Source: Clostridiales bacterium (GTDB lineage: Bacteria > Bacillota > Clostridia > Lachnospirales > Lachnospiraceae). From it: a DNA stretch of 64,000 nucleotides. Under the pieces are notes generated by a model that had not been told where the DNA came from, made no database searches, and saw only the letters and a program-made list of their open reading frames with translations. A program made the translations under genes and the position numbers. The stretch lies in NCBI GenBank assembly GCA_029010495.1, contig JAQXKO010000011.1, positions 55,880-119,879 on the forward strand, read 5' to 3'. Within the stretch, counting starts at the first letter, position 1, and each line of letters opens with the position of its first letter. Positions 26,316 through 35,225 of this stretch are shown here, one piece after another.

Positions 26316-27719
26316 TTAAAATCTGAAATATAAAAACGGATTATAGCTGTCGGCAACAAGCATTGCCACACAAACCACCACAAGCACGCAGCCCGCTATC
26401 AGTCCCGTAACGGACATTACTCCCTCGACAAACGGCGTCTTTTCCGACTCCTTTATCTTTTTATATACCGGAGTGCTTATGATGATGCCGATAACAAGCA
26501 CTACCAGATAATTACGAAGCTCGTACAGAAATCTTTTATCCGCAAATCCCTGCGCTCCGAAATAAAACACATCAGCCGCATAGCTTTTAAGCTTATTAAT
26601 ATCCTCTATTGCAAATATCATCCAGCCAAGCATAACTATAAAGATTGTATATATATGACTTACTACAGGTGAAAGCTTATTCAGAAGCTTTCCGGTAAAC
26701 AGCTTTTCTATAATAAGTATTGCCCCGTAAAATAATCCCCACAAAAGATAATTCCAGGAGGCGCCGTGCCAGAAGCCGGTAAGAGCCCAGACAATTGCAA
26801 TATTTATAATCTGTCTTTTAACGCCTTTTCTGTTGCCGCCGAGCGGAATATATACATAGTCCCTGAACCAGCCCGATAAGGTCATATGCCAGCGACGCCA
26901 AAACTCCGTAATACTCCGGCTTATATACGGATAATTGAAGTTTTCAGGGTATGTAAAACCCATCATGCCTCCCATACCGATAGCCATGTCGGAGTATCCC
27001 GAAAAATCAAAGTAAATCTGAAGCGTAAATGCGGCAAGTCCGAGCCATGCAAGCATAAAGCTCCTGTCATTTGCAGCAAGAACCGTATCCCATAATGAGC
27101 CCACCTGGTTTGCAATAAGTACCTTCTTAAAAATACCCATCAGAAATCTCACTGCGCCGTCGGTAAAGCCGTCAGGCGTAACCCTTCTGTTTTCAAGCTC
27201 ATGACCGATATCCTGGTAACGTACAATCGGTCCTGCAACAAGCTGCGGAAACATACATACATATGTCATATAATTTATGAAATTGTGCTCCGCCTTAATA
27301 TCCTTTCTGTAAACGTCTATTGAATAACTCATTGTCTGAAAAGTAAAAAAGCTTATTCCGAGCGGAAGCATGAGCTTAGGATCCCTTATTCCGGCATGAG
27401 TCATATCGTTGATTGTTGTGATAAATAATGAAAGATATTTAAAAATGCCGAGCAGTCCCAGATTGATGCACATTGAAATCACAAGGAAAATGCGCTGCTT
27501 TTTAATCTGTCCCTCAAAATGCTCAAGACAGCGTCCGTTTATATAATCAACAACCGACGAAAGCAGAAGCAGAGATATATAAACCGGCTCTCCCCATGCA
27601 TAAAACATAAGACTGAAAACAAGCAACACAAAATTTTTCGCCTTTGCAGGGCTCACAAAATATATGAGCAGAAAAACCGGAAGAAAATAAAACAAAAACG
27701 GAATACCGGAAAAAACCAT
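26316..27719 (-). CDS. MBOAT family O-acyltransferase (AlgI/DltB-like)
   Basis: 467-aa polytopic membrane protein. MBOAT signatures: SITEFWRRWHMTLSGWFRDY, VYIPLGGNR, and the catalytic His in ALTGFWHGASWNYLLWG. It transfers acyl groups across the membrane to an acceptor polysaccharide together with the DHHW protein that follows. The start is ATG with upstream GTAGGGG. The promoter is TTTACA-17-TACAAT about 90 nt upstream. The acceptor polymer is unknown. Confidence 0.93.
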   Translation of the reverse strand: MVFSGIPFLFYFLPVFLLIYFVSPAKAKNFVLLVFSLMFYAWGEPVYISLLLLSSVVDYINGRCLEHFEGQIKKQRIFLVISMCINLGLLGIFKYLSLFITTINDMTHAGIRDPKLMLPLGISFFTFQTMSYSIDVYRKDIKAEHNFINYMTYVCMFPQLVAGPIVRYQDIGHELENRRVTPDGFTDGAVRFLMGIFKKVLIANQVGSLWDTVLAANDRSFMLAWLGLAAFTLQIYFDFSGYSDMAIGMGGMMGFTYPENFNYPYISRSITEFWRRWHMTLSGWFRDYVYIPLGGNRKGVKRQIINIAIVWALTGFWHGASWNYLLWGLFYGAILIIEKLFTGKLLNKLSPVVSHIYTIFIVMLGWMIFAIEDINKLKSYAADVFYFGAQGFADKRFLYELRNYLVVLVIGIIISTPVYKKIKESEKTPFVEGVMSVTGLIAGCVLVVVCVAMLVADSYNPFLYFRF

Positions 27720-27811
27720 AATTCCCCTACCTCAACAGTTTATTGATGAAGTATGTCCGTAAAACGGTTTCCCGAACCGGAGTGTCATTCGTACATACTA
27801 AATCACATTAC

Positions 27812-27840
27812 ATTGTATCATTGAAAAATCAATTTGTAAA
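27812..27840 (-). promoter_or_regulatory. Promoter of the MBOAT/DHHW genes
   Basis: On the minus strand TTTACA (27835-27840), 17-nt spacer, TACAAT (27812-27817). Confidence 0.6.
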
Positions 27841-27862
27841 GAAAGCGTTGAAAGCTTTATTA

Positions 27863-28216
27863 TTATTTAATTTTCGGTTTAACAAATAAACTGGCAAAAT
27901 ATCCGAAAATCAATGCCGCACTTACACCCACGGCGCTTGACTTAAAGCCTCCGATGAACACCCCCAACAGTCCCTTATCGTCTACTGCCTGCTTTACACC
28001 CTTCATAAGCGTATTGCCGAAACCAAGCAAAGGAACTCCGGCGCCCGAACCGGCAAATTTATAAAGAGGCTCATACAGCCCGAGAAAACCCATTAATGCT
28101 CCCGCACATACAACCAATACCATAATTCTGCCTGGGAGAAGCTTTGTGTGATCCATCACAAGCTGCACCAACGCACAGATTAACCCGCCAATGATAAATG
28201 CTTTAATATAATCCAT
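27863..28216 (-). CDS. spoVAE: Stage V sporulation protein AE
   Basis: 117-aa membrane protein with about four hydrophobic segments. The pattern FIIGGLICALVQL, LLPGRIMV and a Gly-rich LLGFGNTLMKG, VFIGGFKSSAVGVSAALIFGY matches SpoVAE (SpoVAEb). SpoVA proteins form a channel complex for dipicolinic acid in spore formation and germination. It lies 41 nt after spoVAD. ATG 28216 follows AAAGGAG. Confidence 0.92.
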   Translation of the reverse strand: MDYIKAFIIGGLICALVQLVMDHTKLLPGRIMVLVVCAGALMGFLGLYEPLYKFAGSGAGVPLLGFGNTLMKGVKQAVDDKGLLGVFIGGFKSSAVGVSAALIFGYFASLFVKPKIK

Positions 28217-28257
28217 ACTGACTCCTTTATAAAACGAAATAATTTATCTGCTTTTAT

Positions 28258-29310
28258 CTAAAGCTTAACCGCTTCAAGCATAATCGCATGGGCAATTCCG
28301 GGAATGGTTTTGCCCTCTTTAAAGCTTACGGGACTTAACAGTGCTCCCGTAGGCACAAATAAAATCCTGCGGTATATTTCTTCCTCCATGCATTTTAAAA
28401 GATAACCGCACAATAGGCTTGCGCTGCACCCACATCCCGAACCTCCGGCATGTGTATCCTGTTTTTCTTCGTCAAAAATCTTTTCGCCGCAGTCAAAATA
28501 CCTGTCTGAAACATTTATTCCCTCTGCCAGCAGAAGGTCGGCCATTATCTTTGAGCCGCACGTACCGAGATCCCCGGTAACCACAAGGTCATAATCGGTA
28601 ATCCTGCAGGAGGTGTCATTAAGATTTGCCAGAATCGTTTTGTACGCCGCAGGCGCCATTGCAGCACCCATATTTGATGAATCCTTTATGCCGTAATCTG
28701 TAATAATACCCGCCGTATAGCCTGTAATCGCGACACCCACACGCCCCCTTGTCCACGGGAGCTCTTTAGCGTAAGCCCTCTTCCCTGTCACAACCGCACC
28801 GCTTCCCGTAACGGTATAACCTGCCGTCAGACTGCGCCACTCTCCGTAATCAAGAGGTGCCCTGAACTGCTTCTGTGCCCCCGCAAAATGACTGCTTGTT
28901 ACTGACAGGCATATATCGGCGCTGCCTCCTGCAATCATTGAGCCGGCAACTGCCAGTGACTCTCCCATCGTGGAGCAGGCTCCGTAAAGACCCAGGAACG
29001 GAACATTAAACTGGGATACTCCGAAGGTTGTCGCCATAAGCTGTGAAAGCAAATCACCTCCTAAAACCATATCAATGTCGGACTGTCTGATTCCCGCCCT
29101 TTTTACCGCTCCTATACAGGCTTTATTAATAAGGTTGCTCTCACCCTCCTCCCAGGTCTTCCCTCCAACAAGAGGATCATTTACTATTTCATCAAAATAC
29201 ATGCCGAAAGGACCTTTGCCCTCCTTGGCTCCCACAATGGAGTATCGGCCAAAAATCACAGGTGCGTCGTCAAACACTACCGTCTGTTTTCCTATATGTC
29301 TTGCTCCCAT
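28258..29310 (-). CDS. spoVAD: Stage V sporulation protein AD
   Basis: 350-aa thiolase/KAS-like fold protein that binds dipicolinic acid in the SpoVA complex at the spore inner membrane. Family sequence is evident: a DAPVIFGRYSIVGAKEGKGP-type start, the Cys-containing FLGLYGACSTMGESL, SVTSSHFAGAQKQFR, VVTGDLGTCGS and HAGGSGCGCSA. Start ATG 29310 follows GGAGGC. Together with spoVAE it shows the organism encodes a spore germination channel. No spoVAC is adjacent, which is unusual. Confidence 0.96.
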   Translation of the reverse strand: MGARHIGKQTVVFDDAPVIFGRYSIVGAKEGKGPFGMYFDEIVNDPLVGGKTWEEGESNLINKACIGAVKRAGIRQSDIDMVLGGDLLSQLMATTFGVSQFNVPFLGLYGACSTMGESLAVAGSMIAGGSADICLSVTSSHFAGAQKQFRAPLDYGEWRSLTAGYTVTGSGAVVTGKRAYAKELPWTRGRVGVAITGYTAGIITDYGIKDSSNMGAAMAPAAYKTILANLNDTSCRITDYDLVVTGDLGTCGSKIMADLLLAEGINVSDRYFDCGEKIFDEEKQDTHAGGSGCGCSASLLCGYLLKCMEEEIYRRILFVPTGALLSPVSFKEGKTIPGIAHAIMLEAVKL

Positions 29311-29576
29311 ATTGCCTCCAACAATTATTTTTTATATAAGTATTGCCATTTTTCTGTCCGGTAAACCGCACTCTCATAACGTAATAAAGACATAAAAGAT
29401 GTCATTATATATTCATTGGACTCAAAAAAATTTCAAAATACATATTCTGACAGAAATTAATATTTATAAATAATTGTTTATGTTTATTTTTATTTTGTAA
29501 TATGATATACTGATATATAATAAACGGATACTATACTCTGAAAACTGAAATTAATATAAGAAAAAAAGGAGTTATT

Positions 29577-30662
29577 ATGAAAAATAAGGGATTTACATTA
29601 GCAGAGCTGTTAATTGTAGTTGCAATTATTGCCGTTCTCGTTGCCGTATCCATTCCGATTTTTTCCGGTCAGCTCGAAAAGAGCAGGGAAGCAACCGACC
29701 TTTCGAATGTAAGGTCAATGTATTCTCAGATTATGTCGGTAGCCATGACACAGTCAAAGCCGGACGAAAACAGCGGCATTACAAGAACAGGCACCAGAGG
29801 CAGTTATGTCTATAAAGGTTCAGTCAAATTAAAGCAGACTGAAGACGGCTGGCAGACTGCGCTTCCTATTGCCATCGGAGATGTCCAGTCTGAAAGCACG
29901 GAGGACGGTAATCCGCCTGACCCTGCTCGCTGGGTAGGAAAGCCTGAGGCAGAGGGAACATGTGAGATAACATATTCGGAAAAAGGCGGTCTTGTCATCT
30001 CGTGGAACGGTGAGACTCCGAATAATCCTACAGGAGGTGCCGAGCCTACAAAACCTGTAAAGCCGACTCAGGCTCCTTCTTCACCTACAAACACGCCTAT
30101 GCCTACAAATGCACCAACCAACACGCCTACACCTACAAATGCACCAACCAACACGCCTACACCGACAGAATCAAAGCAGATAATCTCCTTTGAAACAATC
30201 GGCGGCAAAACCGGTGTCTGGACCGGTGCCGGCAACGGCTTTGACAGTACTAAAACAACAAGAATGGGAACTGCTGAGATAGTTACATTAAAGCCGAATA
30301 CATTATACAGTATCACATATTCAATACCTGATGATGCAGATGCCGCATATAAAGTTTATATGGGTACAAATCTGTATTCAAAACCGGACTGCAAAGTGAA
30401 TATTGAAGGCGGTAACAATATTTCTCTTCCTGCAGGAGGTACTATTACCAAAATAAACAGCGGCTGGGCCCAGGACTTTATCACAAATGTCAACGGTACA
30501 AAGACAGTTACCGCAACCTTTAAAACAAATGATGCTAATATTTATTTTACTGCAAACTTTAAAGCAACTAAAAATAATGCAGAAGTTAATTTTAACAATG
30601 ATGCGGTTGGAAAAGCAATAGTTGAAGGCTCAAGCAAATCTATTGTCATTACGGAAAAATAA
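29577..30662 (+). CDS. Type IV pilin-like exported protein with Thr/Pro linker
   Basis: 361-aa protein. The N-terminus KGFTLAELLIVVAIIAVL is a type III (prepilin) signal: Gly before Phe is the cleavage site, with Glu at mature position 5. After the helix and a first globular part (to about residue 150) comes a Thr/Pro/Asn linker (about 152-199) containing a tandem repeat, then a C-terminal beta-rich domain (about 200-361, e.g. LPAGGTITKINSGWAQDF) that may bind something at the surface. No pilus assembly genes (pilB, pilC, pilD) are in the window, so it may be a pseudopilin or be assembled by genes elsewhere. AAGGAG precedes ATG. Confidence 0.8.
   Translation: MKNKGFTLAELLIVVAIIAVLVAVSIPIFSGQLEKSREATDLSNVRSMYSQIMSVAMTQSKPDENSGITRTGTRGSYVYKGSVKLKQTEDGWQTALPIAIGDVQSESTEDGNPPDPARWVGKPEAEGTCEITYSEKGGLVISWNGETPNNPTGGAEPTKPVKPTQAPSSPTNTPMPTNAPTNTPTPTNAPTNTPTPTESKQIISFETIGGKTGVWTGAGNGFDSTKTTRMGTAEIVTLKPNTLYSITYSIPDDADAAYKVYMGTNLYSKPDCKVNIEGGNNISLPAGGTITKINSGWAQDFITNVNGTKTVTATFKTNDANIYFTANFKATKNNAEVNFNNDAVGKAIVEGSSKSIVITEK
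30102..30161 (+). repeat. Two tandem 30-bp repeats in the pilin-like linker
   Basis: The unit at 30102-30131 is repeated exactly at 30132-30161. It encodes a Pro-Thr-Asn-Ala-Pro-Thr-Asn-Thr-Pro-Thr decapeptide of the linker. Identical copies suggest slippage or recent duplication. Confidence 0.85.
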
Positions 30663-30697
30663 TTAACAAATCATTTTAAAATGTGATTTAATAAAAT

Positions 30698-30757
30698 AAG
30701 CAGCCCTGGGATATGACACAAAGTAAGATTTGTATCATGTCTCGGGGCTGCTTTTTC
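30698..30757 (+). terminator. Terminator after the pilin-like gene
   Basis: AAGCAGCCC (30698-30706) pairs with GGGCTGCTT (30745-30753), with more pairing inside the stem, and a T-run follows. Confidence 0.85.
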
Positions 30758-30897
30758 TTATCGAAATATTTCAAACCCGCTCATACGGTCCCCATACTGA
30801 TTTGCTGCGACCCATTGTTACACAGTGATTATACCACGTGCCGCCCTGCATAGCGGAGAATAATTTATTCTTTGGGCTGTTTATCAGGCTGTCCCTG

Positions 30898-30906
30898 TGC
30901 TATAAT
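30898..30906 (+). promoter_or_regulatory. Extended -10 promoter of the O-antigen-ligase-like gene
   Basis: TGCTATAAT is an extended -10 element (30898-30906) 32 nt before the ATG. The -35 region is weak, as expected for extended -10 promoters. Confidence 0.5.
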
Positions 30907-30938
30907 AATACTATATCTGCCTGTATGACGGAGGTTAT

Positions 30939-32477
30939 ATGGATATTCTAAATTTCAGAAAAAGAATCGCCGCAATTTATGTGTCATCATGCTTTGTAAT
31001 TCTTCCGCTTTTTTTCTATGATAAATATTTTAATATTTCACGCGAAAAGTGGCTTTGCTTTATGGTTTTGTCAATAACATTATTCCTGTGTATTCTCGGT
31101 TCGTTTATATTTGATAAGGGCGACTGGAATATAAACGGCTGCTTTTCCCTTAAAAACATAACTGACTGCGCCTTTTTGTTTTTTATTGTAGTGAATCTTA
31201 TATCAACTGTTTTTTCAGACTACACAAGCTACTGTATTTTCGGTCACATTATTGCCAGATATAACGGTCTTACTAATCTGATCTTTTATTTCCTGATTTA
31301 TATTATTATCAGACAGTATGTTACCGACGGCAAAGGTCCCGCAAATCTTTTTGTGGCAGTAGGAAGCATTGTCAATATATTTGCCCTATGCCAGTATTTT
31401 ACCCTTGATTTGTTTTATATGTATAAGGAAGCCTCCGACCGCAGCGTGGAAATAATGTTGTCCCCGATTGGCAACAGAATTACTTATTCCGGCTATCTGA
31501 GCATATTATTCGGATTAACCCTTGTGCGTTTTCTTCAAAGCAAAAAAACAGGTGCAGGGCTTTATTATATCGTCGCAACCGCATTGATTTTTGCGGGCGG
31601 ATACGCTTCAAACTCTGACTGCTTCTATCTCGGTATTGCGGGAGCGGTCATTATAACGGTCTTTGCAGGAGGACTGGTTATAAATGATTTGTACCGCATA
31701 TGTCTGAGCCTTATGATGGGCAGCGGTGCACTTATGGTCATGTCCTATGCAGGAAGCACCCTGAAATCAAGGGGTCTTGCCATAAGAAGCAGCGAGGGCT
31801 TTACCCTTTATCTTGAAAGTAACCCCCTTTTCTGCGTGAAAATATTTGTTATTTCTGTCATTGTAACAGTTCTTGTTTATATTATCGGACGTCTGCGAGA
31901 TAAAAATGCTCCCCTGCTTTCCGGCCTGAGTCTTAAAATCTTTCGCATAACAGTCACGGCCGCTGCCGTTGCACTCATTATTAAGCTTGCATTAATGTTT
32001 CCTTTTGATAATCAAATGGGTAATAAGAGAGGCTTTATCTGGAATATCGCAATAAAGGATTTTATCGGTATGAACCTTTATAACAAGCTGTTCGGCTATG
32101 GACCGGAGACAATTTATGAAATATATAAAACAAAATACCATAATGATTTTGTCACTGTTGCCGGAAAATTCTTCGATAATGTTCACTGTGAACCGCTGCA
32201 ATATCTTGTCACATCGGGAATTTTCGGGCTCGCAGCCTATCTTATGCTGCTAATAAGTCTCGGAATCAAACTGATAAAGCTTGAGAATTATGATAAAGAA
32301 AGCTCCCTTTACCTTGCTCCCATATGCGCTTATTTTCTTCAAAGCACGGTAAATATTGCGCAGTCGGCTACCACTCCGCTTTATTTTGTAATAATTGCCC
32401 TTGCCGCAGGTTATATTCGGAGCAGGGAAGCAAAAAAGGAGAACACCTTAAAATGTTCTCCTAAAAATATACTTTAA
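30939..32477 (+). CDS. O-antigen ligase/polymerase-like membrane protein
   Basis: 512-aa protein with about 12 membrane segments and no soluble enzyme domain. It has the O-antigen ligase family (Wzy/WaaL-like) layout: an FGHIIARYNGL region after segment four, SPIGNRITYSGYLSILFG mid-protein, and a large external loop ending in LFGYGPETIYEIY...NVHCEPLQYLVTSGIFGL, where the H-x2-x-L-Q-x-L sequence is typical of the family. Firmicutes members probably move polysaccharide or lipid-linked sugars. GGAGG precedes ATG 30939. The terminator of the convergent gene lies inside its 3' end. Confidence 0.82.
   Translation: MDILNFRKRIAAIYVSSCFVILPLFFYDKYFNISREKWLCFMVLSITLFLCILGSFIFDKGDWNINGCFSLKNITDCAFLFFIVVNLISTVFSDYTSYCIFGHIIARYNGLTNLIFYFLIYIIIRQYVTDGKGPANLFVAVGSIVNIFALCQYFTLDLFYMYKEASDRSVEIMLSPIGNRITYSGYLSILFGLTLVRFLQSKKTGAGLYYIVATALIFAGGYASNSDCFYLGIAGAVIITVFAGGLVINDLYRICLSLMMGSGALMVMSYAGSTLKSRGLAIRSSEGFTLYLESNPLFCVKIFVISVIVTVLVYIIGRLRDKNAPLLSGLSLKIFRITVTAAAVALIIKLALMFPFDNQMGNKRGFIWNIAIKDFIGMNLYNKLFGYGPETIYEIYKTKYHNDFVTVAGKFFDNVHCEPLQYLVTSGIFGLAAYLMLLISLGIKLIKLENYDKESSLYLAPICAYFLQSTVNIAQSATTPLYFVIIALAAGYIRSREAKKENTLKCSPKNIL
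32432..32462 (-). terminator. Terminator of the RelA/SpoT-domain gene, within the convergent gene's 3' end
   Basis: AGGAGAACA (32437-32445) pairs with TGTTCTCCT (32454-32462); on the minus strand a six-T run follows. It lies inside the last codons of the plus-strand gene and encodes part of its tail. Confidence 0.75.
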
Positions 32478-32515
32478 TATTCAATTTTTAATACACTGCA
32501 TTATCAACACGGTAA

Positions 32516-34402
32516 TTAAATATATTCATAATCGGTATTTATTCTTCTTAACAGCTGCAGAAGCTCGTTACCGAATGCTCTCGCATTATCCTGGTTTTTA
32601 AACGGTTGCAGATGCGTAATCGCATCAAAGGTTGCAAATCTGCAGTTTCTGATATACTCCTCGGAAAACCATTCTGCCTGAAGCTCACCGTTCTTCCTGT
32701 CGTATATTACAAAAATACCCTGCTCACCGTTTACTATTTCTGTCCTGTGTGCCACCGAAGCGCCGGAATCATACACGGTTTTTCTGATATATTTCGCCAT
32801 GTCTGCGGACACTCTTGCAAAGTGCGCATAGTAGCCGGCCTTTTCCTGAATATATCTGATAGCAAAGCTTCCCAGCCAGCTCTCATCAAGACGACCGTCA
32901 TTTTCATTTTTCGAAACAACCATAACAACAGGGAAAGCTCTGTCTTCCGACAAAATAAGCTCCCGAAGCAAGTCAGCCTGACGTTCGTTAAGGATACAGT
33001 GGATGCCGCCGCACTCCCAAACATCCCTGACGCCGATCTGAGTTGCAATCTGCCTGTAAAAACGAGGGCAGCTGAACATATGCTGTACCTCGGATTTTTC
33101 GGTTTCATTACTTCTGTAATATGTGAAACCGTTTGAGACCTTAAGACGAAGCTGACCATTCTTTGCGGGAAGCAGGCTCGCCTTTGTTTCCCAGATACGT
33201 CCGGCATATTTTTCATCAATATGACTGGCCGTAATTTTAAATTTGTAATTCTCAGATTCGCAAAGCACCTTTATTCTGAAGCCGAGCTTTTCGATATCCG
33301 TATTTCTCGGAGCCTCAGGTATTTCCAGATTCACGCCCTGAAATTTATTGAATAACCAGGAATAAATCGTATTTACGGCATACAGAAAATTCTTTTCCTT
33401 ATTATCTTCTTTTGTTTTAAGTATTACATCTGCCTTGAAGGTATACATAAATTCCGGCAGGCGAAGGTCATATCTGCCGACTTCATCATCGATATTATTG
33501 CCCTGGCGGCGACCGTACACGTCATTGTCGTCAAGAATCCTTGAAACATTTTCATCATGGAAGATAAAATCATTCAGTACGGCAACTATTGTATTAACAT
33601 TTATTTCCGACTTACCCGGTCTTGAAACAAGTGCAAGAATCAGGTCCTCACGCTTTGTCTTAAAAATCCTTTTCGGGAAATTATCAACTCTTGTATCATT
33701 ATTAAAATATTCAAGAAGCTCCGGATAAAGGTCAGTACTCTTCATCTTGATTCTGAAATGAGCCTTCATCATGCCGGCCCAGTTTTTCTCATGATATAAA
33801 TCATGTCCCAGATTTTCGAAAAGAGTTACTATCGACTTATCGCAAAGCTCCAGTGTTGCAAGAATTGTATTAAAATATCTTGAGCGGTCTGCCTTATCAG
33901 CCCAAAGGTCATCACCCTTGTACTTCATGTCATGCTCAATTTCATGCCAGCCCTCAAAAAATACTGTTTTAAGCTGGATTTCAAAGGTGTCGTCAATATA
34001 ATACTGCCAGGTTTCATCGGAAATCATATTTACAAGCTCCTCGGGAAGCTTGAACACACCGTTCATCTTTGTCGGCTTAAATTCCTCGCTGGAATAATCG
34101 GTCAGACTCCATTCCGCCTTTCCGAAAAGCTTTTCCAGAAGATTTCTTACAATTTTTAAATCGTCCTCAAAATATACGTCTATACGTATACCCACGAGAT
34201 CCTGTATTTTTTTATCTTCGTTATAGCATTTTCTTTTATATTTTCTCGCAAGCGAATGATGTGTCTTTATTCTGGAAAAAACCTGATGGTAAAGACCGCA
34301 TTTTTCAAGACATTTGTCAACTGTATCACGTAGTGTAATTTCAACTGTTTTCGGAACCTTTATCTTCTCCTTAAGCTCCGCCTCTGTAAACTCATATTTC
34401 AT
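32516..34402 (-). CDS. Large RelA/SpoT-domain protein with an uncharacterised C-terminal half
   Basis: 628-aa cytoplasmic protein. The N-terminal ~190 residues carry a RelA/SpoT nucleotidyltransferase domain: SRIKTHHSLARKYKRK (substrate-binding Arg/Lys/Ser), KIQDLVGIRIDVYF (metal Asp), and FEIQLKTVFFEGWHEIEHDMKYK (catalytic Glu). The G-loop motif YxSxH of canonical (p)ppGpp synthetases is missing; FKPTKMNGVFKLP is found instead. The rest (about 200-628) is unassigned, with a PVVMVVSKNENDGRLDESWLGSF block near residue 510. No HD hydrolase, TGS or ACT domain is seen. Start at ATG 34402 after AGGGGATTAGTA. Alarmone synthesis cannot be assumed. Confidence 0.75.
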   Translation of the reverse strand: MKYEFTEAELKEKIKVPKTVEITLRDTVDKCLEKCGLYHQVFSRIKTHHSLARKYKRKCYNEDKKIQDLVGIRIDVYFEDDLKIVRNLLEKLFGKAEWSLTDYSSEEFKPTKMNGVFKLPEELVNMISDETWQYYIDDTFEIQLKTVFFEGWHEIEHDMKYKGDDLWADKADRSRYFNTILATLELCDKSIVTLFENLGHDLYHEKNWAGMMKAHFRIKMKSTDLYPELLEYFNNDTRVDNFPKRIFKTKREDLILALVSRPGKSEINVNTIVAVLNDFIFHDENVSRILDDNDVYGRRQGNNIDDEVGRYDLRLPEFMYTFKADVILKTKEDNKEKNFLYAVNTIYSWLFNKFQGVNLEIPEAPRNTDIEKLGFRIKVLCESENYKFKITASHIDEKYAGRIWETKASLLPAKNGQLRLKVSNGFTYYRSNETEKSEVQHMFSCPRFYRQIATQIGVRDVWECGGIHCILNERQADLLRELILSEDRAFPVVMVVSKNENDGRLDESWLGSFAIRYIQEKAGYYAHFARVSADMAKYIRKTVYDSGASVAHRTEIVNGEQGIFVIYDRKNGELQAEWFSEEYIRNCRFATFDAITHLQPFKNQDNARAFGNELLQLLRRINTDYEYI

Positions 34403-34534
34403 TACTAATCCCCTCGTATCAATAATCGCCGGCATGACTTTTACTCACCCTGCCCGCTACAGGATGACCGACTCCCGCACAGTCAAACGTCATTCATTCG
34501 GCTAACCGCCTGTCAGCGGCATCTTTCTTTAATT

Positions 34535-34978
34535 TTATTCTATAATCCGGGACAGCTCGTACGTCCCATCCTCTCCCGTAATTATATATGTATCCTTATC
34601 AAGCTGTGTCAGGCTTCCCGTAAGCGATGATTTATCCTTAAATAAAAAAGTCGCTTTCTGACTTTCATATTCATAAATAAAAGGAATGACGTTATCCTCT
34701 CCCTCTTTTTTAAAAAATCCGGATTTTTCATTTTTCAAAAAATCCATATGGCCATATGACGCTTCATCCTTTTTCACGATAAAGCTTCCGCTGAATATCA
34801 CACCGGATAACTGACCCTCCGCGTTTGTCGGAAGCGGTACAATGGTTTCGTCATTATCGCCCTGTTCCTGTCCCTGCTCCGTACCGGGCTCCTTGGCCGG
34901 CTCCCCCTGAAGGGTATCACAGGCCATACAAATCAGACCCGTCAGGCAGATACAAAGCATCAATATTATTTTTTTCAT
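34535..34978 (-). CDS. Small lipoprotein of unknown function
   Basis: 147-aa predicted lipoprotein: basic start (MKKI), hydrophobic core, and a lipobox ending in ICMAC with the modified Cys at residue 20. A Glu/Gln/Gly-rich linker follows (GTEQGQEQGDNDE), then a beta-rich domain of about 95 residues. ATG 34978 follows GAGAGGA. No family recognised. It is not obviously co-transcribed with its neighbours. Confidence 0.65.
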   Translation of the reverse strand: MKKIILMLCICLTGLICMACDTLQGEPAKEPGTEQGQEQGDNDETIVPLPTNAEGQLSGVIFSGSFIVKKDEASYGHMDFLKNEKSGFFKKEGEDNVIPFIYEYESQKATFLFKDKSSLTGSLTQLDKDTYIITGEDGTYELSRIIE

Positions 34979-35174
34979 CTAAATCCTCTCTTACGTTAAT
35001 TGAAATAACAAAACCCGGGTTACACCTGTTTCATAAGCATACTTAGTAATTTTATCACACTTTAACGTTATTGCCAATATGGTTTGGCAGAATTAACAAT
35101 TTGTCCACATTATATATAATGCATTATGTGACTGTAAATGATAAAAAAATCATCCATTAATTCCTTTGACAAGA

Positions 35175-35216
35175 AAATTCCCTGTTCCGCCATTTCTGCA
35201 GCGGTACAGGGAATTT
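35175..35216 (-). terminator. Terminator of the znu operon
   Basis: AAATTCCCTGT (35175-35185) pairs with ACAGGGAATTT (35206-35216), with extra CCGC/GCGG pairing; on the minus strand a T-rich tail follows. Confidence 0.75.
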
Positions 35217-35225
35217 GTTGCTGAT

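Noticed and set aside
30068..30316. Minus-strand frame with VGVGVLVGAFVGVGV repeats
   Set aside because: Antisense reading of the Thr/Pro linker repeats of the pilin-like gene.
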